DNA of 64,000 nucleotides from positions 1,054,001 through 1,118,000 of the forward strand of contig CAVPWU010000002.1 in NCBI GenBank assembly GCA_963709665.1, written 5' to 3'. This document shows, in pieces, positions 1 to 7,184 of this stretch. Origin of the DNA: DASZIT01 sp963709665. GTDB taxonomy: Bacteria > Actinomycetota > Acidimicrobiia > Acidimicrobiales > RAAP-2. Below the pieces are notes generated by a model. That model saw nothing but the letters and a program-made list of their open reading frames with translations. It was not told the origin of the DNA and did no database searches. A program made the translations under genes and the position numbers. Position 1 is the stretch's first letter; each line of letters begins with the position of its first letter.

Positions 1-407
1 CCGGCCAGGATCCACTTGAAGGAGCCGGGCTGGGTGTTCCCGCCCACCGGGTCGGCGAAGATCAGGAAGCCGGCCAGCCCCCCGGCGGCGGCCAGGCAGG
101 CGATCATCACCTTCAGGCCGATCCGGTACCGGAACCAGGTGGCCAGCAGCAGCACCAGGATGAGCAGCTCGGTGGTGAGGATGGGCTGGACCTGGCTGAG
201 GTCGCCGAGGTGGAGGGCCACCGCCTGGCAGAGGAACGACGCCACCATGAAGGCGAACCCCAGCAGCCAGACCCCCCGGCGGAGGGCGTGGGTGAGCAGG
301 CTCAGCCGGAGGGTGGAGTCGTCAGGGGCATCCTCCACGCCGATCCGCTGGAGGATGCTGGTGAGGGCGTTGGCGAACGCCGCCGACAGCGCCAGGACAT
401 AGACCAA
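1..407 (-). CDS. DMT/EamA-type permease, N-terminal part (cut by left edge)
   Basis: The frame opens at a TTG at 407 just after an in-frame stop (420-422) and runs off the left edge, giving about 135 residues. It is strongly hydrophobic. It starts with a membrane segment (VYVLALSAAFANALTSILQ), then a short charged loop, then three more segments including one with TTELLILVLLLATWF. This alternation of short helices and small loops fits the drug/metabolite transporter superfamily, inner-membrane permeases of unknown substrate. It lies downstream of the cox-like operon on the same strand after a 183-nt gap, so co-transcription is possible but unproven. The TTG start is chosen because no ATG or GTG lies between it and the stop. 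The substrate cannot be inferred. Confidence 0.6.
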   Translation of the reverse strand, partial: MVYVLALSAAFANALTSILQRIGVEDAPDDSTLRLSLLTHALRRGVWLLGFAFMVASFLCQAVALHLGDLSQVQPILTTELLILVLLLATWFRYRIGLKVMIACLAAAGGLAGFLIFADPVGGNTQPGSFKWILA

Positions 408-590
408 GGCCCGGCCCGCCTACCTGTGGTCCGGCCCGGGGGCGCCGACACACTGGTCGTGTCGCCCGTGGTGCCGGGACCCGTCTCGCTGTGGCACGAG
501 GTTGCTGCCCTCCCGTCCATGGCCCCTTGCCCGCCAGTGTACGGCCCGGGGGCCGGAATCGAGCACGACCGCACGGCCGGGGGATCCCGG

Positions 591-869
591 TCAGGCGAGG
601 TAGAGGACGAGGACCGTCCCCCAGAAGGCCACCAGCCCGAGGTCGGTGGACCGGCGCAGCCAGGTCGGGGCGGAGCGCACCTCCATGAAGGTGCGGATGA
701 CGAGTCGGCACTTGACCAGGGCGATCACCAGGATGCAGACGGTGACGGTGGTGCTGGCCACCAGGCGGCCGTCCACATGGGGGGTCCGCCCCAGGATGGA
801 GGCCACCACGGTGATGGCGGAGAGGATCGCCCAGACGAGGGTGAGCCGGCGGGTGGGGGTGAGCTTCAC
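591..869 (-). CDS. cytochrome c oxidase subunit IV-like small membrane protein
   Basis: This 92-residue protein has three predicted membrane helices at about residues 9-27, 38-60 and 75-92. The second helix contains the KCRLVIRTFMEVR stretch typical of small prokaryotic cox4/CyoD/NorF-type subunits. It follows the subunit III-like gene with only a few bases between, so it is almost certainly its partner. Subunits of this type stabilise heme-copper oxidases or nitric oxide reductases and have no redox centre. No subunit I or II gene is visible here, so the complex it joins is unknown. ATG start. Confidence 0.75.
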   Translation of the reverse strand: MKLTPTRRLTLVWAILSAITVVASILGRTPHVDGRLVASTTVTVCILVIALVKCRLVIRTFMEVRSAPTWLRRSTDLGLVAFWGTVLVLYLA

Positions 870-873
870 CGTC

Positions 874-1488
874 TCACCGCATCACGTAGATCAACGCGAA
901 GATCACGATCCAGAGCAGGTCGACCATGTGCCAGAAGGTGGCGCCCGACTCCACCAGGGAGACCCGGTACGGGACGGGGCGCCGGAGGTCGCGGAGCACG
1001 ATGGTCAAGATGATCAGTCCCAGCACCACGTGGATCAGGTGGACCCCGGTCAGCACGAAATAGAAGGTGAAGAACATGTTGGTGGCCACGGTGTGCCCGT
1101 GGTGGATCTCCGACCACCACTCGTAGACCTTCAGGCCGATGAAGAGGACGCCGCAGGCCCCGCCGGCCAGGGTCAGCCGGATGGCCAGCTCCCGGGAGCC
1201 GGCCCGGGCGGCCAGCACGCTCCGGGCCACGAACCACGAGCTGGCCAGCAGCACCAGGGTGTCGAGCAGGCCGATGTTCTGGTTGAGCTGTTGTTGCGAC
1301 GCCAGGAACACCGCCGGCTCGCGGGCCCGCTCGACCATGTAGACGAGGAAGTACATGGCGAAGATGACCATGTCCCCGAGGACGAACACCCACATGCTCG
1401 TCTCGCCCGGCAGGCGCACCTCCGCCCGGCGGCCGTCAGCCGCCGGTTGGGGGGCGGTCCCCACCGACCCGGCCGGATCCGGCTCCAT
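874..1488 (-). CDS. cytochrome c oxidase subunit III-like (NorE-like) membrane protein
   Basis: This is a 204-residue heme-copper oxidase subunit III family protein with five predicted membrane helices. The family hallmark FYFVLTGVHLIHV lies at about residues 142-154, and WHMVDLLWIVIF lies near the C-terminus. Canonical subunit III has seven helices, and five-helix forms are typical of bacterial cox3 and NorE. The ATG (1486-1488) overlaps the stop of the upstream membrane gene by one base, so translation is coupled. It has no oxidase subunit I neighbour. It may therefore be an accessory of a distant oxidase or NO reductase, or part of a different complex with the two membrane proteins upstream. 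Confidence 0.85.
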   Translation of the reverse strand: MEPDPAGSVGTAPQPAADGRRAEVRLPGETSMWVFVLGDMVIFAMYFLVYMVERAREPAVFLASQQQLNQNIGLLDTLVLLASSWFVARSVLAARAGSRELAIRLTLAGGACGVLFIGLKVYEWWSEIHHGHTVATNMFFTFYFVLTGVHLIHVVLGLIILTIVLRDLRRPVPYRVSLVESGATFWHMVDLLWIVIFALIYVMR

Positions 1489-2255
1489 CAGAAGTCCCGG
1501 ATCGGCTCGCCGACCGGCTGCTGCTCGATGGCCTTGCGGAGCATGAGGATCTGACAGCTCAGCCAGACCGCGAAGATCAGGGTCCCCTGCCAAAAGCTGA
1601 TCACGCCGTTCCAGGCGAACGGTCCACTCTTGAAGATGAAGACCGGAGCCGCCAGCACCTCGGTCATGATCTGCCAGATGGTCACGTAGGCCAGCCACTT
1701 GGGGAAGATCCGGTTCTTGTCCAGGAGGATGGCCAGGGCGAACACCAGGTACATGGTGATGAAGCAGCCCAGGGACCCCACGAAGAACAGCAGCCCCATG
1801 TCGTAGAGCATCACCACGATGTGGGGATTCCGGTCGGGGCGGAACACGGCGGTGAGGAAGCAGAACGCCGCGAAGAGGCAGCCGGGCACGGCGCCGACGG
1901 CCAGCGCCGCCAGGTAGGCGTACGCCCATCCGGAGCCCACCGACATCCGCTTCATGTGGTGGGCCACCAGCCCATTGGCCCAGGTGGAGAAGCCGATCAC
2001 GATCAACAGCAGCCCGAATCCGATCTTGATGGTCAGGGCATGCTGGTGGAAGAACCCGACGATCTGGGCGGTGGTGACGTCGGGCCGGGGAGGTGGCATC
2101 ACCCGGGCCAGCACCACGAAGATCAGGCCGAACAGCGTGTAGAAGACCGGCATGCTCCACCAGCAGATCCACTGGTCGGTCTTGGTGGGCCGGCGGTAGC
2201 GATCCGGATCGACGGGCCCGCCGGTGGGTGCCTCCTGGAGCAGCACGCCGCTCAC
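1488..2255 (-). CDS. unknown polytopic membrane protein B (paralogue of its upstream neighbour)
   Basis: This 255-residue protein has about seven hydrophobic segments and no recognisable catalytic motif. It is clearly paralogous to the gene directly upstream: both share MKRM, FRPDR(N/S)P, FP(K/R)W and GP(F/L)AWNG(V/A)ISFW in the same order and spacing. The GTG start at 2255 overlaps the upstream stop by four bases (GTGA), and its own stop abuts the subunit III-like ATG, so all four genes form one coupled operon. Function unknown. The context suggests a membrane complex with the cox3/cox4-like pair. No histidine pattern typical of heme ligation is apparent. Confidence 0.75.
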   Translation of the reverse strand: MSGVLLQEAPTGGPVDPDRYRRPTKTDQWICWWSMPVFYTLFGLIFVVLARVMPPPRPDVTTAQIVGFFHQHALTIKIGFGLLLIVIGFSTWANGLVAHHMKRMSVGSGWAYAYLAALAVGAVPGCLFAAFCFLTAVFRPDRNPHIVVMLYDMGLLFFVGSLGCFITMYLVFALAILLDKNRIFPKWLAYVTIWQIMTEVLAAPVFIFKSGPFAWNGVISFWQGTLIFAVWLSCQILMLRKAIEQQPVGEPIRDF

Positions 2256-3010
2256 GGCGCCCCCTGCTCCTCGAGGGCCTGACGGTTGATGGCAGTCCTC
2301 AGGGCGAAGAACATCACCACCAGAAAGGCGCCGAAGGCACCGATCTTCAGCCAGAACGAGATGGCACCGTTCCAGGCCAGGGGTCCGGTCCGGACCACGG
2401 CGGCGCAGGCCGCCGGGGCCACCGCCGCGGCGATGAGGATGTTGACGTGCCCGATCCAGCGGGGGAACACCGGGGTGGGTCGGGCATCGAGGTAGACGGC
2501 CAGGGCCAGGACGATGTTGCCGGCCACGAACATGCCGACCGGGGCGGTGAAGATGATCCAGGCCAGATCGTTCAGCAGCTGCACCAGGTCCGGGCTCCTG
2601 TCGGGTCGGAAGGCGGCCACCAGCCAGCAGAGGTCGGCGATGGCGAACAGCGTCGCCCCGGTGGCCACCGCACTGAGATAGCAGTAGGCGAAGACGTGGC
2701 TGGGGTTGGCCATGCGCTTCATCTGCACGACGATCAGGGCGAAGAACGGCACCAGCAGCACCCCGAAGAGGTCGTAGGTGATCATGGAGAACCGGATCAT
2801 CGTCGTGTGTTCCCGGAAGAAGGCCGCCACCTGGTCGGCCGACATGTCGGGGGACATCGGCGGGCGGAACCCCGGGAACGACACGAAGGCGATGAGGAAG
2901 ACGGCCGCCACCACCGGGGTGATCCAGAGGCTGATCCGCTGGGCGTCGATGTGGTTGTTCGGACGTCCGGCCACATCCGGCGGGCCCGGCTCGGTCTCCT
3001 GCACGGTCAC
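2252..3010 (-). CDS. unknown polytopic membrane protein A (first gene of cox-like operon)
   Basis: This 252-residue protein starts with a short charged N-terminus followed by the first membrane segment (about residues 31-47). It has roughly seven hydrophobic segments. It shares ordered motifs (MKRM, FRPDRSP, FPRW, GPLAWNGAISFW) with the next gene, so the two arose by tandem duplication. GTG at 3010 is taken because it is the first start giving the conserved region and lies just downstream of the promoter-like block at 3087-3115. I do not recognise the family. The gene leads the operon whose other members are cytochrome oxidase subunit III- and IV-like. Confidence 0.75.
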   Translation of the reverse strand: MTVQETEPGPPDVAGRPNNHIDAQRISLWITPVVAAVFLIAFVSFPGFRPPMSPDMSADQVAAFFREHTTMIRFSMITYDLFGVLLVPFFALIVVQMKRMANPSHVFAYCYLSAVATGATLFAIADLCWLVAAFRPDRSPDLVQLLNDLAWIIFTAPVGMFVAGNIVLALAVYLDARPTPVFPRWIGHVNILIAAAVAPAACAAVVRTGPLAWNGAISFWLKIGAFGAFLVVMFFALRTAINRQALEEQGAP

Positions 3011-3060
3011 TGGCCCACCACCCCGGGTTCGCCCTCCCACCGGCGTCGCCCGCCGGGGAA

Positions 3061-3115
3061 CTAGCCGTTCGGCTAGCCGACACGGCACGGTAGCCGAACC
3101 CCCGGTCCCGATCAA
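3061..3115 (-). promoter_or_regulatory. promoter and operator-like inverted repeats of the cox-like operon
   Basis: On the minus strand TTGATC (3110-3115) is followed after 17 nt by TACCGT (3087-3092), a plausible actinobacterial -35/-10 pair. Overlapping and just downstream of it are TAGCCG half-sites. CTAGCCG (3061-3067) faces CGGCTAG (3070-3076), and GTTCGGCTA (3067-3075) faces TAGCCGAAC (3091-3099). This arrangement is typical of a dimeric repressor's operator. The repeats are seen directly; the regulatory role is inferred and no cognate regulator gene is nearby. Confidence 0.5.
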
Positions 3116-3137
3116 CAGGTCCGTCGAGGGCCCCGGG

Positions 3138-3977
3138 TCAGGACAAGCCGAACTCGTCGGCGAAGCGGCGGATGCCGTCCAGGGCGCCCGAGGTCCGCTC
3201 CCAGGGCCGCACCAGCAGCCGGTCGACGCCGGCCCCGGCGTACCGCTCGGCATCGGCGGGGACCTCGACCTGGCCGGTGAGGGTCACCTCCGTCCGACCC
3301 GGGCGGCCGGCCTCCTGGCGCAGCTGGGCCAGGCGGGCCACCTTGGCCGGAAGCTCCTCGAGCGGGGTGTTCATCGGGATCCAGGCGTCGCCCACCGTGG
3401 CGGCCCGGCGGAGGGCGGCCGGGCCGTCACCGCCGATGTGGAGCGGGGGCCACGGTCGCTGGACGGGCTTCGGCTCGAAGGCCACCGCCGCGAAGTCGAA
3501 GAAGGTGCCGTGGTGCTCGACCTCCGGCTCCGACCACAGCCGGCGGCAGACCTCCAGGCACTCGTCCACCCGGGCTCCCCGGGCGTCGAAGTCGAGCCCG
3601 ACCGCCTCCCACTCGGCGCGGAGCCAGCTGGCCCCGATCCCGAAATCGAACCGGCCGTGGGAGACGGCGTCCAGGGTGGTGACCGCCCGGGCGGTGATGA
3701 AGGGGTGACGCAGGCCGATGTTGTACACCTGGGTGCCGAACCGGATGCGCTCGGTCCGGCCGGCCAGCCATGCCAGGTACACCAGGGCGTCGTAGACCGG
3801 CACCTGCGAGGGGATGGGCGGGTGGTCCTCGCCGTCGTGGGGGCTGCCGCCCATCTCCACCGGCAGCACCAGGTGCTCGGGGAGCCAGACCGAGTCGAAC
3901 CCCAGGCGGTCGGCCTCCACGGTGACCGCCTCCCAGGCCGAGGGGTTCATGGTGCCCAGCGAGATCGCGTACTTCAC
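3138..3977 (-). CDS. LLM-class F420-dependent oxidoreductase
   Basis: This 279-residue TIM-barrel luciferase-like monooxygenase family protein has the family features GFDSVWLPEHL (residues about 25-35), a central RFDFGIGASWLRAEWEAVG and a late GGDGPAALRRAA phosphate-binding loop. Members of this actinobacterial subgroup usually transfer hydride to or from coenzyme F420; the substrate is unknown. The GTG start at 3977 is preceded by GGAGG at a good distance. It is monocistronic, reading away from the SDR gene that starts at 4116. F420 use is inferred from the subfamily and not from a diagnostic residue I can prove. Confidence 0.85.
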   Translation of the reverse strand: MKYAISLGTMNPSAWEAVTVEADRLGFDSVWLPEHLVLPVEMGGSPHDGEDHPPIPSQVPVYDALVYLAWLAGRTERIRFGTQVYNIGLRHPFITARAVTTLDAVSHGRFDFGIGASWLRAEWEAVGLDFDARGARVDECLEVCRRLWSEPEVEHHGTFFDFAAVAFEPKPVQRPWPPLHIGGDGPAALRRAATVGDAWIPMNTPLEELPAKVARLAQLRQEAGRPGRTEVTLTGQVEVPADAERYAGAGVDRLLVRPWERTSGALDGIRRFADEFGLS

Positions 3978-4115
3978 GGTGCGCCTCCGTTCCGGGTCCC
4001 GGGGACCGCGCCGCCGGCGGTCCACCCCCCGGCCCGGCAACCCTAACGGCTGCCCCCCGGTAGGTAGGTTGTCGGAACGCCCGCCCGTCGGCGGGCCAGA
4101 CGACGGGAGCTGCGC

Positions 4116-5012
4116 GTGGGGTACCTCGAGGAACGGGCCGGCCTCGACGGCCGGGTGGCGGTGATCTTCGGTGGTGGCGGGGGCCTGGGCCGGGCCTGCG
4201 CCCTGGACCTCGGAGCCGCCGGCGTCCGCCTGGCCCTGTGCGACCGTCAGGAGGACCTGCTGGCCGAGACGGCCGACCGGGTCCGGGCCCAGGGGGGCGA
4301 GGTGCTCACCTCCGTCTTCGACGGTCGCGATCCGGAGCACCAGGCCGGGTTCTTCGAGCGGGTGGACGCCGAGCTGGGCGGGTGCGACATCCTGGTGAAC
4401 GTCATCGGCGGCACCTTCCCCCAGGAGTTCGTCGACTCCTCCCCCAAGGGCTGGGACGCCCTCATCCGCACCAACTTCACCTGGCTGCTCAGCGCCATCC
4501 ACCTGGTCATCCCCCGGATGCGGGCCCGGGGCGGTGGGAGCATCATCCAGCTGACCTCCATCGAGGCCCACCGGGCCGCCCCCGGCCACGCCGTCTACTC
4601 GGCCATGAAGGCGGCGGTCACCGAGCTGGGCCGGACCCTGGCGGTGGAGCTGGCGCCCGACGGCATCCGGGTCAACGCCATCGCCCCCGACTTCGTGCCC
4701 ACCGAGGGGATGGCGGCCATGGGCTTCGCCGGCGGCTCGCCGGACGACCCCCGGGAGCGGCTGGCCGACCGGTTGGCCATCCCCATGGCCCGCCGGGGAC
4801 GGTACGACGACGTCGGGGGATGTGCCCTGTTCCTGGCCTCCGACCTGTCGCGGTATGTGACCGGGACCACCCTCCATCCCGATGGCGGGACGTGGGCGTC
4901 CTCCGGGTGGATCCACTGGCCCGACCGGTGGTCCAACCGGGTGCCGGATGCCGTGTTGGACCGGCTGGCGGAGCTCGACGGCCGGGCCGGGGCCGACGGG
5001 TCGACCGCCTGA
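4116..5012 (+). CDS. short-chain dehydrogenase/reductase
   Basis: This 298-residue Rossmann-fold oxidoreductase has a glycine-rich loop (FGGGGGLGRA, about residues 19-28), the catalytic Tyr/Lys pair in YSAMK, and an upstream Ser in QLTSIE. The usual NNAG motif is replaced by VNVIGG. The C-terminal half has a late HPDGG segment and an extra tail of about 40 residues rich in Trp (WASSGWIHWPDRW). The GTG start has GGGAG upstream. It converges on the thioesterase-like gene, with a short GC hairpin (5014-5027) between the stops. Substrate unknown. Confidence 0.85.
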   Translation: MGYLEERAGLDGRVAVIFGGGGGLGRACALDLGAAGVRLALCDRQEDLLAETADRVRAQGGEVLTSVFDGRDPEHQAGFFERVDAELGGCDILVNVIGGTFPQEFVDSSPKGWDALIRTNFTWLLSAIHLVIPRMRARGGGSIIQLTSIEAHRAAPGHAVYSAMKAAVTELGRTLAVELAPDGIRVNAIAPDFVPTEGMAAMGFAGGSPDDPRERLADRLAIPMARRGRYDDVGGCALFLASDLSRYVTGTTLHPDGGTWASSGWIHWPDRWSNRVPDAVLDRLAELDGRAGADGSTA

Positions 5013-5035
5013 GCGGCCCTCGGGCCGAGCGGTGG

Positions 5036-5917
5036 CTACAGGCGGGCCTCCACCGGGATGGTCAGGGTCGCCGACCCCGACTCGAAGGGGCGGATCAGGG
5101 CCTCCTGGGAGAAGGAGGCGACGAGGGTGCCCTGCTCGGTGAAGATCTGCCCCCGCACCAGGGACATCCCCCCGCCGACCTGGACGCTCTCGTGGTGGTA
5201 GAGCAGCCACCCGTCCCACGTCACCGGATCGTGGAAGGCCACGGTGATGGTCATCACCGCGGTGGACAGGGTGCGGTGGGCCTGGGCGGTCCCCACCCCC
5301 GGGTGGGCCCGGAAGGTGGTGGAGACCGAGAGGTGCCCGGTGAAGTGGGCCACCAGGGCCCGGGCCAGGTCGGGACGGTCGGGGACCCGGTCGTAGTGGA
5401 GCCAGGCGTCGAGCACGGGTGGGCCCACCTCGTCGGGGTCGTTGGGATCCGCCACGTCCACCAGACGGAGCTCCCGACCCGGCAGGGGCATGTCGAACGG
5501 CAGGGCGTCGGCCGGCCCGCCTACCGCCGGCATGGGGGCCGCCCGTCGGACCACGTCGGCCGTCGGGGTGTCGAGGAGGAGGCTGACGGTGGCGCAGCGA
5601 CGGTCGCCCTGGCCGACGGCCACCAGTGCCCCGGCCACCGTCCGTCCCCGGTGGGTGACGTCCACCTCGAACCACAGCGCCCGCTCGTCGTCGGCCGCCC
5701 GGGTGAACACGGCGTGGGCGGAGCGCACGGTGTGGTCAGGCAGCTCCTTGGAGGCGGCCACGATGGCCTGACCCAGGAGCTGGCTGCCGTCGACCACCCG
5801 ACGGGCGCCGCCGTCGCTGGTCCCGGCGTACCGGCCCTCCCCGTCCGGGCGGACATCGAACACCTGGAGCATGCCGTCCAGGGTCGACTCCACCGTCGGC
5901 TGGCCGCCGGCGGTCAT
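5036..5917 (-). CDS. acyl-CoA thioesterase II (TesB)-like double-hotdog protein
   Basis: This 293-residue protein is similar in layout to TesB, two hotdog folds in tandem. The C-terminal block FHDPVTWDGWLLYHHES through VRG and SQEALIR lines up with the family. From memory of E. coli TesB the catalytic set is Asp, Thr and Gln. Here the Gln is kept (SQE), but the Asp and Thr positions appear to be Thr and Val, so hydrolysis of acyl-CoA is uncertain. ATG at 5915-5917 overlaps the DUF427 stop (ATGA), forming a two-gene operon. It could be a non-catalytic acyl-CoA-binding relative. Confidence 0.7.
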   Translation of the reverse strand: MTAGGQPTVESTLDGMLQVFDVRPDGEGRYAGTSDGGARRVVDGSQLLGQAIVAASKELPDHTVRSAHAVFTRAADDERALWFEVDVTHRGRTVAGALVAVGQGDRRCATVSLLLDTPTADVVRRAAPMPAVGGPADALPFDMPLPGRELRLVDVADPNDPDEVGPPVLDAWLHYDRVPDRPDLARALVAHFTGHLSVSTTFRAHPGVGTAQAHRTLSTAVMTITVAFHDPVTWDGWLLYHHESVQVGGGMSLVRGQIFTEQGTLVASFSQEALIRPFESGSATLTIPVEARL

Positions 5918-6303
5918 CGGCCGGACACTGCCGGGGTGGCCTGCCCCACCCGGAGCTCCACCACGTCCTGGAAGAAGGCCAGGTACCCGGCCAGGCGGGT
6001 CACCTCCGGCGACGGATCGACGTACCGCCAGGCCAGGACCTCGGTCGCCCCGTCCCGCAGCCGGAGGTAGGTGGCCGTCCCCTTGTAGGGGCAGTCGCTG
6101 GTGCGGTCGTCGGGCTCGAAGAGATCGGTCCGGACGTCCTCGGGCGGGAAGTAGAAGACCAGGCCGTGGTCCTGCTCGTCGACCAGCAGGCTCCGGGTGC
6201 TGTCGGCCAGCACCTGCTCCCCCACCGAGGCGGTGACCCGGTTGCGACGGAGGTGGATGTCCACCCGGTAGTCCGGGCGATCCTCGTAGCCCGAGTGCGA
6301 CAT
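5914..6303 (-). CDS. DUF427 domain protein
   Basis: This 129-residue protein carries the DUF427 core: an early VxxxG-x-VLADS region, a central VFYFPPEDV and the signature CPYKGTATYL, followed by WRYVDPSPEV. The family is common in actinobacteria and fungi and its biochemical role is not settled. The ATG at 6303 has GGGAGG about eight bases upstream. It is coupled to the thioesterase-like gene by a four-base overlap. Confidence 0.85.
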   Translation of the reverse strand: MSHSGYEDRPDYRVDIHLRRNRVTASVGEQVLADSTRSLLVDEQDHGLVFYFPPEDVRTDLFEPDDRTSDCPYKGTATYLRLRDGATEVLAWRYVDPSPEVTRLAGYLAFFQDVVELRVGQATPAVSGR

Positions 6304-6406
6304 GTGTCCTCCCCGTGGTGGTCGGTCCGGCACCGGCATCGTAATGTGCGGGCCACGGCGTCCGTCCCGGGAGTGACCCGGCGCGACGCCCTCCAAGGGA
6401 GTCGAC

Positions 6407-6706
6407 ATGGTCATCGTGGTGGGAGTCTTCGAGGTGGAGCCCGCAGACCGGGACACGTTTCTGTCCGGCAAGCTGGCCCAGGTGACGGCGACCCGGGCCG
6501 AGCACGGATGCATCGACTACACCTACTCGGCCGACGCCGCCGACCCCTCGGCCGTCCGTCTCCTCGAGCGGTGGGAGACCCGGGCCGACCTGGAGGCCCA
6601 CGTCGCCGCCCTCCGGGCGTCCCCCTCCCCGGGCAGCGGGGTCCCCTCGCGGATGGTCGAGGTGGAGGTCTACGAGGCCACTCCGGCTCCGCCGCTGGGC
6701 GCCTGA
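6407..6706 (+). CDS. antibiotic-biosynthesis-monooxygenase (ABM) fold protein
   Basis: This 99-residue dimeric ferredoxin-like ABM family protein has a first beta strand VIVVGVFEV, a helix DTFLSGKLAQVTAT, the turn HGCIDYTYSAD, and LLERWETRADLEAHV. This pattern is found in putative quinol monooxygenases and heme-degrading relatives. No cofactor ligand can be assigned. It stands alone on the plus strand, with AAGGGAG upstream of the ATG. The last about 20 residues are Pro/Ala-rich and outside the domain. Confidence 0.8.
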   Translation: MVIVVGVFEVEPADRDTFLSGKLAQVTATRAEHGCIDYTYSADAADPSAVRLLERWETRADLEAHVAALRASPSPGSGVPSRMVEVEVYEATPAPPLGA

Positions 6707-6734
6707 ACCCCACCTGGTCCGGCCCCGCTCCGGT

Positions 6735-7184
6735 TCAGCCGGGGAACTCCCACCACTGGACCTCGCACAGCAGGGGAAGCCGATAGCCCACGTACACCGA
6801 GTGGATCCGCACCACCTCCTGGTCGTCGACGGTGTGGTCGATCAGCTCCACGCGGTCGTCCCGCTCCCTGTAAGCGGCGGCCCGGTCCCGCACCCCTTGG
6901 AGCTCGGCCAGGGACCCCACCGCCAAGCCGAAGTGGTCGAGACGGGCACACCGCATCGGATCATCCTCGGCGATGAGGAAGAGGAACTGGTCCCAGTGCA
7001 CACACGACAGCACCAGCCGCCGGCGGTCCTCGGTCATCACCGCCAGCTCCTCGAACCCGAAGACCTCGCCCCAGAAGGCGCAGAGGCCGGCCCGGCCCTC
7101 GGCGTCGAGGAGCTCGGCGTCGAGGCTCATGGCCACATGGTTGAGGCGCGGGGTGCCCGACGGGTAGTACGGGTGGGCGGTCAT
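6735..7184 (-). CDS. VOC (glyoxalase/dioxygenase superfamily) protein
   Basis: This 149-residue protein starts LNHVAMSLDAELL, the typical first betaalpha-beta unit of the vicinal oxygen chelate fold. The second unit begins at LDHFGLAVGSLAEL and ends near CEVQWWE. Candidate metal ligands are the His in LNHVAM, the His in LDHFGL and the Glu near the end, so a metal-dependent reaction is plausible. The ATG at 7184 overlaps the stop of the upstream dehydrogenase by four bases. Function unassigned. Confidence 0.75.
   Translation of the reverse strand: MTAHPYYPSGTPRLNHVAMSLDAELLDAEGRAGLCAFWGEVFGFEELAVMTEDRRRLVLSCVHWDQFLFLIAEDDPMRCARLDHFGLAVGSLAELQGVRDRAAAYRERDDRVELIDHTVDDQEVVRIHSVYVGYRLPLLCEVQWWEFPG

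Noticed and set aside
5013..5035. Small GC hairpin between convergent genes as a terminator
   Set aside because: Only about five base pairs with a four-base loop; too weak to list as a feature.
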